64,000 nt of DNA from Ceratodon purpureus (taxonomy: Eukaryota > Streptophyta > Bryopsida > Pseudoditrichales > Ditrichaceae): assembly GCA_014871385.1 (NCBI GenBank), contig CM026428.1, forward strand, positions 8,501,571 through 8,565,570. The letters are read 5' to 3'. Under the pieces are notes generated by a model. The model saw only the letters and a list, made by a program, of their open reading frames with translations. It searched no databases and was not told where the DNA came from. The first letter of the stretch is position 1, and each line of letters begins with the position of its first letter. The translations under genes were made by a program, and so were the position numbers. Below are positions 1 through 10,325 of this stretch, piece by piece.

Positions 1-380
1 ACCCACTACCTCCTTCTCCCCATCTCCTTCCACCTCGGCCCCCTCCCCAAACCCCACCTTCTCCCCATCTCTACCCACTGCTTCCATCTCCTTATCTCCC
101 TCCAACTCCTCGCACCCGCGGCCTCCCCCCATCTCCCCTTCCTCAAAAATGATGACATTCTGTACAGAATGTTCCCTCCCCTGCCCCCGAGCCTTTGCGG
201 CCATGGTTGTCACATCACCCACCTTCGCGGCCCTTGCACCCCCGGCCTTTGTATCGGCGCCACCCACTGCCTCCTTCTCCCCATCTCCTTCCACCTCGGC
301 CCCCTCCCCAAACCCCACATTCTCCCCATCTCCACCCACTACCTCCTTCTCCCCATCTCCTTCCACGTACCATGTGGTGA
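1..380. repeat. C/T-rich 72-bp tandem-type repeat
   Basis: A pyrimidine-rich tract made of diverged copies of a unit of about 72 bp. The phrase CACCCACTRCCTCCTTCTCC recurs at about 1, 261 and 333, and a shorter variant starts near 72. Reading frames across it on both strands are repetitive Pro/Ser or Gly/Trp/Glu strings, so I call none of them genes. The tract lies just beyond the 3' end of the minus-strand gene that ends at 538 and continues off the left edge of the window. Confidence 0.7.
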
Positions 381-537
381 CTGCTGCGACAATATTCGCA
401 ATTCGTATATCCGCAATGGCTGCCCACTTCGATGCAACCTCCAGCTCAAACATCGCGGCCACGGCTGCAGTGTGATGCGAATCCGAGACCTCGGCTCTTG
501 CAGAGTGAGCAGCAGAGAGATCTGCAACTCGAATCTC

Positions 538-1768
538 TCACTCCGCGACCCTGCGCAACCCAATCCGCGAATCCCCCACCTCCCCCATTGCAGTATGCAA
601 GATCCCCACATCCCCAAAATCACAAACCCGAGGTCTTACCTCCTCAGTAGCTGCGCCTCGATCCGTCTCTCCTCCCGCGCTCTCCATCTCCTCTGCCCCT
701 CGGTCTCCTCCACGCGCGGCCATTCTCTCGTCAGTACAATCCACCCCCGATGCCGCAAGCTTTAGTTGCGAAGTGCCCTCACGTGACTCCTTCCTTCGAC
801 TACCTCGACATCTCCCTCTCCCTGGACCATCTATTCCTCTCCCTCGATCCGCAATCTCTATCTCTTGACATTCATTGTCATCAACGGGCCCCGCCATTCT
901 ACCGGGCGATAGGTCCTCGTCTAGACTCATCAAAGATGGACTTCCGGGGTCCCCTCGTCCCGCTCGTCTCGCAGCTATTGCTTCCCCACCTTCGCCCGCC
1001 TCCATAATTTCCCGCCTTGCTCTACGAGCCACTCTTATCAATGTCTCAGGATCGGACTCCTCGCCCGCATCCACTTCTGGCGTCTTTTCCTCTAAAACCT
1101 CTTGATCAATCCTAAACCAATCGATAATCTGCACAAATATTTAAGACTATGACGAGTATTTATACTTCGGATATCTTATCGTAAACAACCACTCGGTTTG
1201 ATGCGGCATCATAACTCTAAACAGTAAAACAAAAGAAATGCTAACACATTACATAATAATGAAGGTAACTCTCAAAAATACATTATTTACAGTTAGCATG
1301 TTATAATGTATCGATTATGAAACTTACCGCATCCGTGTTAGAATGGTCGGCCGATTGTGAATTCGTCCCTCTTGTTGAACACTCCTTGATTCCAAACGAA
1401 GGTTGTGGTGTCTCCAAAGTCGGACTGGAATTGAACCCTAGGTCTTCCGTCATCTCTAGGTGTTTTTCTCCTCTACTTCTTTCCTCATGCACCTGATGCT
1501 CAACTGCGATTTCTTCTAAAACCTCATCTTTCACCTCGACTATGGACTCTAAAATGAGTTTACGAATGCTACAAAATTTAATTGCCACAGGCAGCCCAGC
1601 TCCTCGAACCTTCAGAGGTGCACTCAATAGGTTTCCTTTCGACTTTGACTTCCTACGTAATTCTCTCCTCTTCCTCGCTCTCCTATTCGTAAAATCTGTA
1701 CAGTATGCCTTTCTTCTAGGTTTAGGAGTGACATAAGTGGAGGGAGCTGACCCTCCACTCTCCTTCAT
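538..1768 (-). CDS. Hypothetical two-exon protein, probably transposon-associated
   Basis: Read on the minus strand, exon 1 is 1768-1328 and exon 2 is 1128-538. The junction is a good GT-AG pair (GCG|GTAAGT and TTTGTGCAG|ATT) and is phase 0, giving about 343 codons. I start at the ATG at 1768; an in-frame GTG lies 30 nt upstream. The N-terminal 70 residues hold a strongly basic Arg/Lys cluster that may bind DNA or act as a nuclear signal. The rest is acidic and low-complexity, with Arg/Gly/Glu-rich stretches toward the C terminus. I do not recognise a domain. It is divergently transcribed from the SWIM transposase pseudogene at 2353, with about 580 bp between them, which suggests an accessory gene of the same element. 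A degenerate low-complexity ORF remains possible. Confidence 0.45.
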
Positions 1769-2352
1769 GTGTCTAACTAACAAGAGAACTCTCCTCACAA
1801 TATTGCTCTCCTTCTAACTCCCCTTCCACTTATATATTCCAAACCTTCAAGTCCTCTGATTCAGCCTTCAATACTTAACCTACTTAAATTAGTGAAAACT
1901 ATAAATAATTGCATTTTGAATTAAAGCTGATGAGATCAATCTATATTGGAAGAGAATAAACGAAGCCCACAAAATAATAAAAGTTTTAAATTAAGCACTG
2001 GAAAATTTATATTAAATATGGACACAACTGACGGCTCAGTCTAATCTCAACAACCTCCACATCGAATAGAATCGGTTCCACGATTCATATATTAAATGCG
2101 TACATCTAAAAATTCCTACACTCATGCCTGCAGAAAGCAACATTCTAATTAGTTAGCGCCGTCTCTCTTTAATCATACATTCGTTTCGTAACAGAATGAA
2201 TCATTCCGTTGTCGCCCACCAGGACATTCCAACTAGAATAAAATGATCAACAACGATGCATCATTCCTCTCACTTTGCTCTCACGATACTGCTTCGCTAG
2301 TACACTCCCTCTTCTCCCTTCTTCCTGTAGTAGCTCTAGGTTGCCTGCGAAT
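1769..2352. other. Gene-free spacer between divergent transposon genes
   Basis: No ORF with recognisable content. The stretch is AT-rich to moderately mixed, and it probably carries the promoters of the minus-strand gene starting at 1768 and the plus-strand transposase starting at 2353. I see no clear terminal inverted repeat here. Confidence 0.4.
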
Positions 2353-5300
2353 ATGGGGATGGTCTGTCTGTACGCCCAAGGCATGGGCATCCCCCTTAGG
2401 TTTCGCGTAGATGACGATGGTCTAGCTACAGTTTCCTCTCTTCGCCTGAGTCTCAGATTCCATTTCCGTGAGGATTCTATCAGTGTAGAGGAGGAGATCT
2501 TTGATGACGTTACTGCGGAGGTTACCTACACCCTCGGGCAACCTTCAATGAGAGATGAGAATAATATGTTGCAGTGGAGACTCCTTCCTAGATCCTATAG
2601 AGTCTATGGTCTTACTGATTCTCTGATGGCTGCATCCACTGAGATCCTCACCCCCCGTCGCTCTTCTACTTGCACAATTCAGACTCCCTTACCTCGTGAT
2701 GTCAAGATCAAGGTCGAGCCTGGTACTGAAACTTCAGACGTAGAGAAACCTCCCCCTCCGACAGTCATTACTCTCTCCTCTGATGACGAAGTCAGTCCCG
2801 TCAAGTTGGTGCCTAAGGTCCACGCTGATGCTCCTCCTTCCATTGTGTCTCCTCCATTGTCCCAGGTCACAATTAGCATTGTTCCTCTCCATCAACAGCT
2901 TGCAAAGGCGCGTGGGTCAAAAAACATTCTAAAGAAGATAGACTATGCCACTATTAGACACGAGAGAGTAGAGTACTTGCCTGCGAAGTTTGACGGTCCG
3001 GTTCTTTTTGAGTTGCCCCCAGCTGCTTCAGGATCCTCTAAGCTCGCCGCCAAGTCAATGCAGGAAATGGACAAACCATACGACGGACACTCGTGGACCA
3101 AGACCATCACAACAAACATCAAAAACGACTTCAGACTCTCTTTTCGAAGTTCCACCTGCGTCGGATGGCTGCGCTGTAGCAACAAGGAATGTGACTTCCT
3201 GAAGCGTGTTCCCAAGATCTTCGAGGTTAACGAGACTGAGTTCGAAGGGTGTACCCTGCAAGCTTTTGTCATGGACCAGCCTCCTCCAACTGAATCCACG
3301 CTAGTGTGCAAGGTATGTAAAGAACCTCCATCATGTGTAGTTACATGCGAGGCTAAGATTTATTACGTTGTGGGCAAACCGAATCAGACTAGAGCTTGTA
3401 TTCACATAGGAACACATGATCATCCAGTGAAAGTAGGAGACTACAGAGACTCTAAAGCAGAGATTAGAAGCTTAATAGAAGAGCACGTAGAGATGAACAA
3501 CAAAGCAACCAAGAGCGCTGTTGTCTTGGAGGCGAGCAAGCTCCTCATCGGGAGCTACCTGCTACAGCCTGAGGATGCACCGCCGAGGAAGCTGACGATG
3601 GAGGAGCTGGTTCCTGTTCTGGATCGATGCAAAGACATGGCGTCGCCCAACATCCGCAACAAAGTCGCCACCTTCAAAAAATTCAAAAGGTACGGAGTCA
3701 TGGACGGTATCACCAAGCTCCGTGGAAACAGTCGTCTCGGCGTATGTTCAAGAGAATAGGTTTCCTGGTCAGGGATCTATGCGTGACAAAGTCTTCCTCT
3801 TCAAGATGTCGGAGGTCGGGCCGGGAAGTGGTGTCGACTTAGTCAGCCGAATGCAAGCCGGTGGAGATTTGGAGAACGCATGGATCATGTTCGACCATGT
3901 AAAACGCGTCAAAGATTGGTCGACGATGGCGTGCCATGGTTACGATGCCACCTACTGCCGCGTGATGACAATCGCCACTTGCAACATGCAGTCCGAGGAC
4001 ACGGAGGCCCAGCTCGTTTTCTGGAAAAACCTGAACCTGGTCATGGAGATCAATGGCGTTGCAGCGCCGAACTTCAAGGGGTTCATGGCGGATAACGCAC
4101 AGGCGAATTGGAATGCAGTGCGAATCCTTTACGGCAATGGAAACAAAGAGGACCCAATGGAGGACCGGGAGAGGTCGTGCTTGTTCCACTGGACTCAGAA
4201 CATGGTGGCGTATACGCAGAAGCACTTCCCCGAAGAACTCTGGGAACAGCACAAGAAGATGTGCACTCAGTACAAGAATGCGACCAGCATGGCAGAGGCG
4301 GAAACTCTGTACCACGCGTTGCGAGCTTGGTGGGCATCCACCGGAGTCGTCGGCGAAAGTGGACTCATCAAACTCGATCAGTGGCTATCATTCTGGCACC
4401 ACCGCTTCCGGCAGTGGGGGGGATTCATGACGGAGGTATAATCTCTGCACTCTGTTTTGATTTATTTCATACTCATTTCCTAGCCCTAAACTACAAAACT
4501 CTAATCCGTAAATCTAACGGCACCTCCTGTCAAATCTGCAGAAATTCACGAAAGAAAAACTCACAGAGATGCCCACCTGTAACCTCGCCGAAACAGTTCA
4601 CAACAAGTGGCTCCAAGCTTCTGGAAACAACGGGAACGACCTCTACGTTGCTACCGTGGACGATTTGGTTCGGGCTTTTCTTTAGGTTGTTAACTACTAC
4701 CAGTTCCTCAAAGGTGACGTCGGCGGAACAGGACCATCCAAGAAGGAACTCAAGCTCCGGATGGCGGGACGCAACGCGAAGAAATGGGGAAATCCTACAC
4801 TGCTCGAAGACCCCATGCTCGATATGCCAGGCGCGGATGAGTTCTGCACCCGTCAGCCTATCATGCCTGGAGCGGAAGTCCTCGGTTCACAGAAGCGAAA
4901 AGCCAACGTCCCCATCGGAGCTGACGAGGAGTCTCATCGCCCGGACAAGACAAACTTCTCACGCCCAAGAGGCCCAAGACGTGCCGTCAGGGCTCGCCCT
5001 ATGCAGATGCCCGTCATTGTGGAAGACGACTCCGAACACGACACCGAGGTAGATGGTACCCAATCTCCTGCCCAGGAAGTTGATTCCCCTTTACCTTCAC
5101 CTGTGAACAAGGGCGGCATTCGCCATGTCAACGCGGTTGAAGAAACGAAGGTCGACGTGAAGGAATGGCACATTTCCAGACTTCACAAACTTTTTGCGAA
5201 GTGCTGCTGGGCCCAAAGAGCTGAAACAAAGAAGAAGTGCACTGAGAGAATCGTCAGGGGCCCCATTGCACAGCTGCACCGACCTACACTGGGCAGTGGA

Positions 5301-6052
5301 CTAACTATCGCAGGAACACAGTCGAGAAGACAGAGTTCTTCTTCTGCTCCGACGATATTGAGCGCTGCGTGAAAGGCTCTAAGCGCAAGTGGGTAGCACA
5401 CTACTCAAAGGACCAGGAATTCCCCTCCATTCCTCAGGTCTGGCCAGTGAAACTAGGTACTAACCTCAAACTTACTGAGATTCTTGCCCTCGAAGCAGCG
5501 GGCTTTCAACTTCCGCCGAAGAAACCGGTCTCCCCAAGACGCCTGTTCTCTTCGGCCCCGCCCCCTTCAAATCTCAGCTCAGTGCCAGTCCCTGCAGACG
5601 CTGACCGCTACCCAGGCAAGAGAGACGGCAAGATGGTGAAGCGCACTGCCACTCGTCCCAATCCGGCGCAGCGACTATCCATGGGCTCCTCCGAGTCTCT
5701 CAAAGCGCGCCTCCGTTCCGTCACCATGATACCTGAGCCGGGCCACGGTTGCATCATTGGGCTGGATTCGGGCGTCGCTCCGCACATCACAAGGTACCAG
5801 ATTACCATCAGTTCTTACCCTGGTTGCACTTGCCCAGCATTCAAGAAGACGATGACTACGTTCCGAGGCAGGACTCAGTTCACGTATTGTAAGCACCTTT
5901 ACTACATACTCTTGAAGGTCTGCAACCGTGATTCCGAGGCCGAGCTTGTCATCCATGCGCCTACTTTTAGCTTCAACGAGGTCAAGCTTCTCCTAGAGAG
6001 TGGAATCTTGCGTCACCCCTTGGCGAAGAAGTACGTAGCCCTCCTACTTTAG
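2353..6052 (+). pseudogene. SWIM-zinc-finger DDE transposase (MULE-related), broken
   Basis: A long transposase-like coding region starting at the ATG at 2353. The N-terminal part is of unknown fold and is followed by a Cys/His-rich DNA-binding-like section (about 3070-3480, with C-x4-C and H-x-H pairs). Next comes a catalytic-like core (about 3730-4440, with an ADNAQANW motif at about 4090), an intron with GAG|GTATAA at 4437 and an acceptor before 4542, and a C-terminal SWIM finger at about 5826-5895 (C-T-C followed by C-K-H). SWIM fingers at the C terminus are typical of Mutator-like transposases. The frame is broken three times: a one-base shift near 3715-3725, an in-frame TAG at 4683-4685 where Gln would fit, and a shift in the GGGGCCCC run at 5257-5264. 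The pieces on each side of every break remain coherent, so the decay looks recent. The superfamily is a guess; no terminal repeats were identified. Confidence 0.7.
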
Positions 6053-6288
6053 AACTGCCATTTCCACAATGGCCATTTGTCACGTAGTGAATGATTTTAG
6101 TAATATCCCATGTACTAAGTCAGCTATTCAGAAGGTGTATTGACTTTTTCATTATATTAAAGGCTTTGTCGTTCACATTGATTGCACTCTATTTCAAAAC
6201 ATTCTATCTTCAACAAGTGCACTATATACCTCGTATCCCCTGACATGTATCTTTTATTACAGCAAACATATACTTGTTATTAGATGTC
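6053..6288. other. Convergent 3' intergenic segment
   Basis: A short AT-rich stretch between the end of the SWIM transposase pseudogene (+) and the end of the 150-codon minus-strand ORF. AATAAA-like signals are plausible here, but nothing decisive is seen. Confidence 0.35.
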
Positions 6289-6741
6289 TTAATCTTCGAA
6301 CCTAACACGTTTAGGGTTGCCCACTGCACTATCAGCAGGACTGCCAGCCGCTGACTGTACTACAAGACAAACTACATTCGCATTCACTTTCGTTCCCACA
6401 CTTGGCAAGTGTCCTTCGTAAGAACGTTTCAACAATGGCCCACCTCCCCGCCTCCGATTCACTGATTCCCTGGAATAGGTTCCCCTTGGGATCTTTCCAA
6501 CCTTCGAGTATGCATGTGGTTGCAAAGGCACATCTGCTTCCTTCTCTAGCACTATGATTTCATCCGAATTTTCTGAACGTGGAGGGTTAGCTCTTACATC
6601 CGGTTGTACGTCAACATCCGTTGTCAAAGGACGCCCTTGGCTGTTGGCCATCACCTCTTCTTCGTCCTCCACCTCAACATATGGTTGAAATGGACAAACA
6701 TCGTCAGCAAGTGATACAACAATATCTCTGATGTCTTCCAT
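6289..6741 (-). CDS. Hypothetical 150-aa protein, possible transposon accessory
   Basis: An uninterrupted ORF with an ATG at 6741, read on the minus strand, of 150 residues. The first 60 residues are acidic (a run of Val/Glu/Asp around residues 22-30), and the C-terminal half has a basic stretch with an Arg-Arg-Arg-Gly-Gly-Gly segment. I recognise no domain. It converges on the SWIM transposase pseudogene, so it could be a third gene of that element, a captured fragment, or a chance ORF. Its codon composition resembles the neighbouring transposon genes more than the AT-rich spacer beyond 6900. Confidence 0.4.
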   Translation of the reverse strand: MEDIRDIVVSLADDVCPFQPYVEVEDEEEVMANSQGRPLTTDVDVQPDVRANPPRSENSDEIIVLEKEADVPLQPHAYSKVGKIPRGTYSRESVNRRRGGGPLLKRSYEGHLPSVGTKVNANVVCLVVQSAAGSPADSAVGNPKRVRFED

Positions 6742-6979
6742 AGCTGCTGTCCCGCACTACGGAAAAGAGCTTCACATAACACCAACACAAAAGAGGAAGA
6801 GACATTCCATACTCTTATCTTAAATATCCCTGAAGAAGATGCTTGGCGCCCTTGAAAATCGGCTTTTCATTCATTTGAAAGTTGTCGTCGTCCTAAAATG
6901 AATGGAAAAGGATGAGGGTTGAGCAGAAGTGATTTAGCATTTAAAATTTAAAAAATAAAAAATAAAATAAAATTATAAA

Positions 6980-7010
<31 letters not shown>

Positions 7011-7827
7011 CAGCAAATTATAAAAAATGAAATAAGAAAAATAAAAGTAAACAAAAGGAAAAATAAATATTAAGGTTGAAAAAAATATGAAGGCAATTGA
7101 GAAAATGAAAGAGAAAATAAAATGAAAGAGAATTAAAGGAAAGGACTCTTTTGACCCCTTTAACAAGATAGATAGAATAATGGAAGTTAATATAAAAAAT
7201 AAAAGAAATAAAAAAGTTGTAAGGCATGTAGACTATGGCGGATGAATTCTAGCAATGTTAAGAAAATGTTAGGAAATTAAATGTTACTTGATTCCTCTTA
7301 AGAGTTTCAATACCAATACATTTTAAGTAGTAATTTGCATATAAATTTGAGGAGATAAGGGGAATTAATGTATGCCTGAACTAGTTAGAAGGAGCTGGAG
7401 CATAGTAATTGGTGCACGCTAAAAATTTAATCACCAAGAAAAGAGAAAACGAACTACAAATTCAATGAAAATACTATAATTAATCCACGGTTATAGGGTC
7501 AATAAAAATTAAAATTACTAAAATTAGTAACTTTCCAAAAATATACTAAGAATATTCGAATTTTCTAATTTTCTAATTTATTTTTAGTAAAAAAATTGCT
7601 ATTTTAAGGTTCTGTCCCCCATTCTGTGCTCTCCGCTCTCCAAATCTGCGCTCACCGCTCTCCGCTCTGCGCTCTCCGCTCACGTACAAGCTACGTCCGT
7701 TGCACTGGCAATGGACAACGTCAACTTGGTGTTGGCGGATTTTAATATTCCATACCAAGAGGCAGAACTCTTGAGTGGGAAGTTGGGAACTCTCCCGAGA
7801 GGGAGAGCACCTTTCAACACACCACTG
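6742..7827. other. Low-complexity spacer with A-rich tract and CTCCG repeats
   Basis: No gene is supported. Positions 6940-7210 are extremely A-rich on this strand and include a run of about 27 A at 6984-7010. Reading frames on the opposite strand are Phe/Ile/Leu-rich artefacts. At 7625-7682 there is a short imprecise tandem repeat of a CGCTCTCCGCTCTG-like unit. The segment ends at the TA target site of the Tc1-type element. Confidence 0.6.
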
Positions 7828-7829
7828 TA

Positions 7830-7858
7830 CAGTACCCGGCAAGTCTCAATCGTCCACC
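7830..7858. repeat. Left terminal inverted repeat of the Tc1-type element
   Basis: A 29-bp end starting CAGTACCCGGCAAG, directly preceded by TA. Its reverse complement matches 9485-9512 plus G9862 with a single A/T difference. Confidence 0.93.
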
Positions 7859-8278
7859 ACACTGAAACCAGCTTCTCTGAAGTGGCACTCATGCTACTTC
7901 AAAATGCTCCCTATTCTCCACCTCTCCAACTCAGAAGCTCTAATTAGTAACATTGGGTAGGATGAGTAGTCTTACAACATGTGTCATTTAGCAATTAATG
8001 AGATATTAGAAAGATCTTCATAAAAATTAAAAATTAACAAACAGTGTCAGTGTGGTGGCAACTTGTATACACAGCTTTTAGAAATATCGATGCACATGGA
8101 AGTCATGCATTTGCTCATTTTCAGCTGAAACTTTGTACAAATGAAGCTTGAGTCTACACTCAATCAACACAAATTTTGTTTCAGGAGATGTTGTATGCGT
8201 AGTTTTCTAGCTCTTGTTTCTCTCTCAAGGCAGATTTAGCCTTTAGGTGCATTTTTGTGTGTATAAAATTTTGCAAAA

Positions 8279-9298
8279 ATGGGAGGTTGTCGTTTAAGCA
8301 CAGAGGAAAAGGGTGTCATAGTTGGGATGAGTCATTCAGGAATGTCACAACGTAGCATTGCAACAGAGTTAGGCATGCCACGTTCCACCATTGAATATGT
8401 TTTGAAGAAATTCAATGATTACGGAACAGTGGTCACTCGTAAAGTCGTACGTCGACGTTGCAAACTAACTCATCGAGGTAGAAGGGAATTGGTACACATT
8501 CTTATACAGAATAGACGCATTCCACTTGTCTCTATTATAGAAAAGATGACTGAGAAAGTTTGTGTACGTACACTAAGGAAGGAGATTAAATGTATTGGAT
8601 TTCGTAGCTGTGTTGCAGCAAAGAAGCCATTTCTTAGTCACAAGCACAAGGCTGATAGATTGGCATTTGCCAAGAAACATCAATCTTGGAACACATTGGA
8701 TTGGATGCATGTGATATGGACAGATGAGGCTTCATTTGAGATAGGCAAAAATTCCTGGCAAGTGAAGGTTTGGCGACGATCTTATGAACGTTATTCATGG
8801 GATTGCTTAGCATCCATTTTCAAATCTGGCCGCACATCCGTCATGATTTGGGGTGCTTTTACAGGTTATGAAAAGTGCCCCATTGTTATTATGCCATCCG
8901 ATAGACGGACAAGTGCTGATTTTGTTGACATTGTATACGAGGGTCGATTGAGTGGCTTTTTTTATATGCATGATGATCCTCAAAGTCTATTCCTTATGGA
9001 AGATGGTGCCCCGGTGCATCGTAGTAAGTTACGGCAACAATGGCGAGAAGCTCATAAGATCAAGAAGATTACATGGCCTGCAAACTCACCGGACTTGAAT
9101 CCCATAGAGAATGTGTGGATGATTCTAAAAGACTTTGTACAAAAGGAGACTAGGCCAAACAACAAAGATGAATTGATCAAAAGTATTGAGCGGGCATGGG
9201 AAGCTATATCCATGGAGACTCTTGAAATTCTCCTTGCTAGCATGCCTCACCGGATGAAGGTTGTAATTAATGCGGGGGGCAGTAGTACTAGATGGTAG
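8279..9298 (+). CDS. Tc1-type transposase, DD34E, full length
   Basis: A 339-residue protein, the usual length for a Tc1 transposase. Residues 8-45 form a helix-turn-helix (SQRSIATELGMPRSTIEYVL) that would bind the terminal repeats, and residues 50-110 form a second paired-like module. The catalytic residues are visible: Asp149 in WTDEASF, Asp242 in MEDGAPVHRS and Glu277 in SPDLNPIENVW. The spacing of 34 residues between the last two gives DD34E. The ATG at 8279-8281 starts right before the helix-turn-helix, and there are no stops or shifts. The gene sits centrally between matching terminal repeats. Plant mariner-like elements are usually DD39D, so a DD34E Tc1 transposase in an apparent plant genome is uncommon. 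A horizontal origin or a contaminant contig should be considered, but the plant genes alongside argue against contamination. Confidence 0.95.
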   Translation: MGGCRLSTEEKGVIVGMSHSGMSQRSIATELGMPRSTIEYVLKKFNDYGTVVTRKVVRRRCKLTHRGRRELVHILIQNRRIPLVSIIEKMTEKVCVRTLRKEIKCIGFRSCVAAKKPFLSHKHKADRLAFAKKHQSWNTLDWMHVIWTDEASFEIGKNSWQVKVWRRSYERYSWDCLASIFKSGRTSVMIWGAFTGYEKCPIVIMPSDRRTSADFVDIVYEGRLSGFFYMHDDPQSLFLMEDGAPVHRSKLRQQWREAHKIKKITWPANSPDLNPIENVWMILKDFVQKETRPNNKDELIKSIERAWEAISMETLEILLASMPHRMKVVINAGGSSTRW

Positions 9299-9484
9299 AT
9301 AGTGTGCCACAAAATGCTCTATTGTTGTATGCTTTGACTATTTCAATGTAATAAAAGTGCATGTCATGAAACTAGACTTCATTATCTTCCAAACTCAATT
9401 TACAGTTTGCAATTCCATACATTTTTGAGCCTTTGGTGTCATTTCCAAGTTACAGGTTCACTGCTGAATTTCAGCTGCAGCAGG

Positions 9485-9512
9485 GGTGGACGAATGAGAC
9501 TTGCCGGGTACT
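9485..9512. repeat. Right terminal inverted repeat of Tc1-type element, split
   Basis: Positions 9485-9512 read GGTGGACGAATGAGACTTGC and then CGGGTACT, the inverse of the left end. The last base of the repeat and the TA target copy lie beyond the fold-back insert, at 9862-9864. The ACT at 9510-9512 is repeated at 9859-9861 as the target duplication of the inserted element. Confidence 0.9.
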
Positions 9513-9858
9513 AGTGGGAGTCACACTAGAGAAACCTCGGGGAATGTCCATTCTCCCGGAATGTTACTTCATCCAAGTAGAAGTTACCTTGAGTTACCAT
9601 TCTCCCACTTCATGGAAGTATGATGAGGTGTCACTCTCTCCTCCAACCTCAATGTCCATTCTCAAGGAAGCGCTTCCATGCTCTTGGGGAGACGGAAGCG
9701 CTTCCTTGAGAATGGACATTGAGGTTGGAGGAGAGAGTGACACCTCATCATACTTTCATGAAGTGGGAGAATGGTAACTCAAGGTAACTTCTACTTGGAT
9801 GAAGTAACATTCCGGGAGAATGGACATTCCCCGAGGTTTCTCTAGTGTGACTCCCACT
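9513..9858. mobile_element. 346-bp fold-back/palindromic element inserted in Tc1 end
   Basis: Two 165-bp arms (9513-9677 and 9694-9858) are inverse copies with one mismatch (G at 9615) around a 16-nt spacer (9678-9693). The ends read AGTGGGAGTC and GACTCCCACT, and a 3-bp direct repeat ACT flanks them (9510-9512, 9859-9861). Removing the insert and one ACT restores a perfect Tc1 right end, which proves that it arrived after the Tc1 element. Each arm contains two copies of a TGTCCATTCTC motif plus a related ACCATTCTCCC. No coding capacity is credible. It resembles a MITE or fold-back element whose arms take up its whole length; the superfamily is unknown. A transcript across it would form a long near-perfect hairpin. 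Confidence 0.92.
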
Positions 9859-9864
9859 ACTGTA

Positions 9865-10325
9865 CTGTACTAGTAACTCACCATGGGAAGCAACTCACTA
9901 ATGCCAGATCACTAAGAATGCAATTCACAGCACAGTGACCACAATGCCCCAATCTCTCTCGTCAACAACCACCAACTACACTACCAGATTCAAATGCCAT
10001 GCGACCAGGCTCCCACTCGACGCTAACTTAGACTCATCGGTAACCATTTCCTCACATGTTTCCACTAAGTTGTTGCAACACCCATTTCATTTCATTCACA
10101 TGTGATCGGATAAGTTACAGTTACCCCAAGGGAAGGGGATAGCCTCAGTGCCTCACATGTGCTGTGCTCTGCTGTTGGAATCAGGGTCAAGTTTTTATTT
10201 ATGATGATGTTTGATGGTGACTGAGATGTTATCATGAATGCCTTGCGCTGGATTGAGTTGGGTGGTTGTTTAGGGTTTTGTTGTGGCATTGGTTTTGGTG
10301 TGTGAAGGAAGGAGTGAGTGACAGA
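9865..10325. other. MED27 upstream region
   Basis: About 460 bp between the Tc1 element and the MED27 start codon. No gene is seen. It should hold the MED27 promoter and leader, and the transposon now lies within 500 bp of that start codon. Confidence 0.5.

Larger units (their letters stand above)
7828..9864 (+). mobile_element. Tc1-type DNA transposon (DD34E) with TA target duplication
   Basis: The element runs from C7830 to G9862 and is flanked by TA at 7828-7829 and 9863-9864. The left end reads CAGTACCCGGCAAGTCTC, and the right end is its inverse once the fold-back insert at 9513-9858 is subtracted. The 29-bp terminal inverted repeats (7830-7858; 9485-9512 plus G9862) differ at one position. 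A full-length transposase lies between them. Without the insert the element is about 1.68 kb, as expected for Tc1. The CAGT end and TA duplication are classical Tc1/mariner features. One terminal mismatch plus an intact gene suggest recent mobility; the fold-back insert in the right end would be expected to impair it now. Confidence 0.93.

Noticed and set aside
149..765. Pro/Ser/His-rich plus-strand ORFs at the left edge
   Set aside because: They overlie the C/T-rich 72-bp repeat and are low-complexity in every frame; the minus-strand gene is the better reading beyond 538.
6948..7227. Minus-strand Phe/Leu/Ile-rich ORFs
   Set aside because: Produced by the long A-rich tract; not a membrane protein.
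9433..9777. 114-codon plus-strand ORF across the palindrome
   Set aside because: It reads through both arms of the fold-back element, so the protein is an artefact of inverted sequence, and it starts inside the Tc1 right end.
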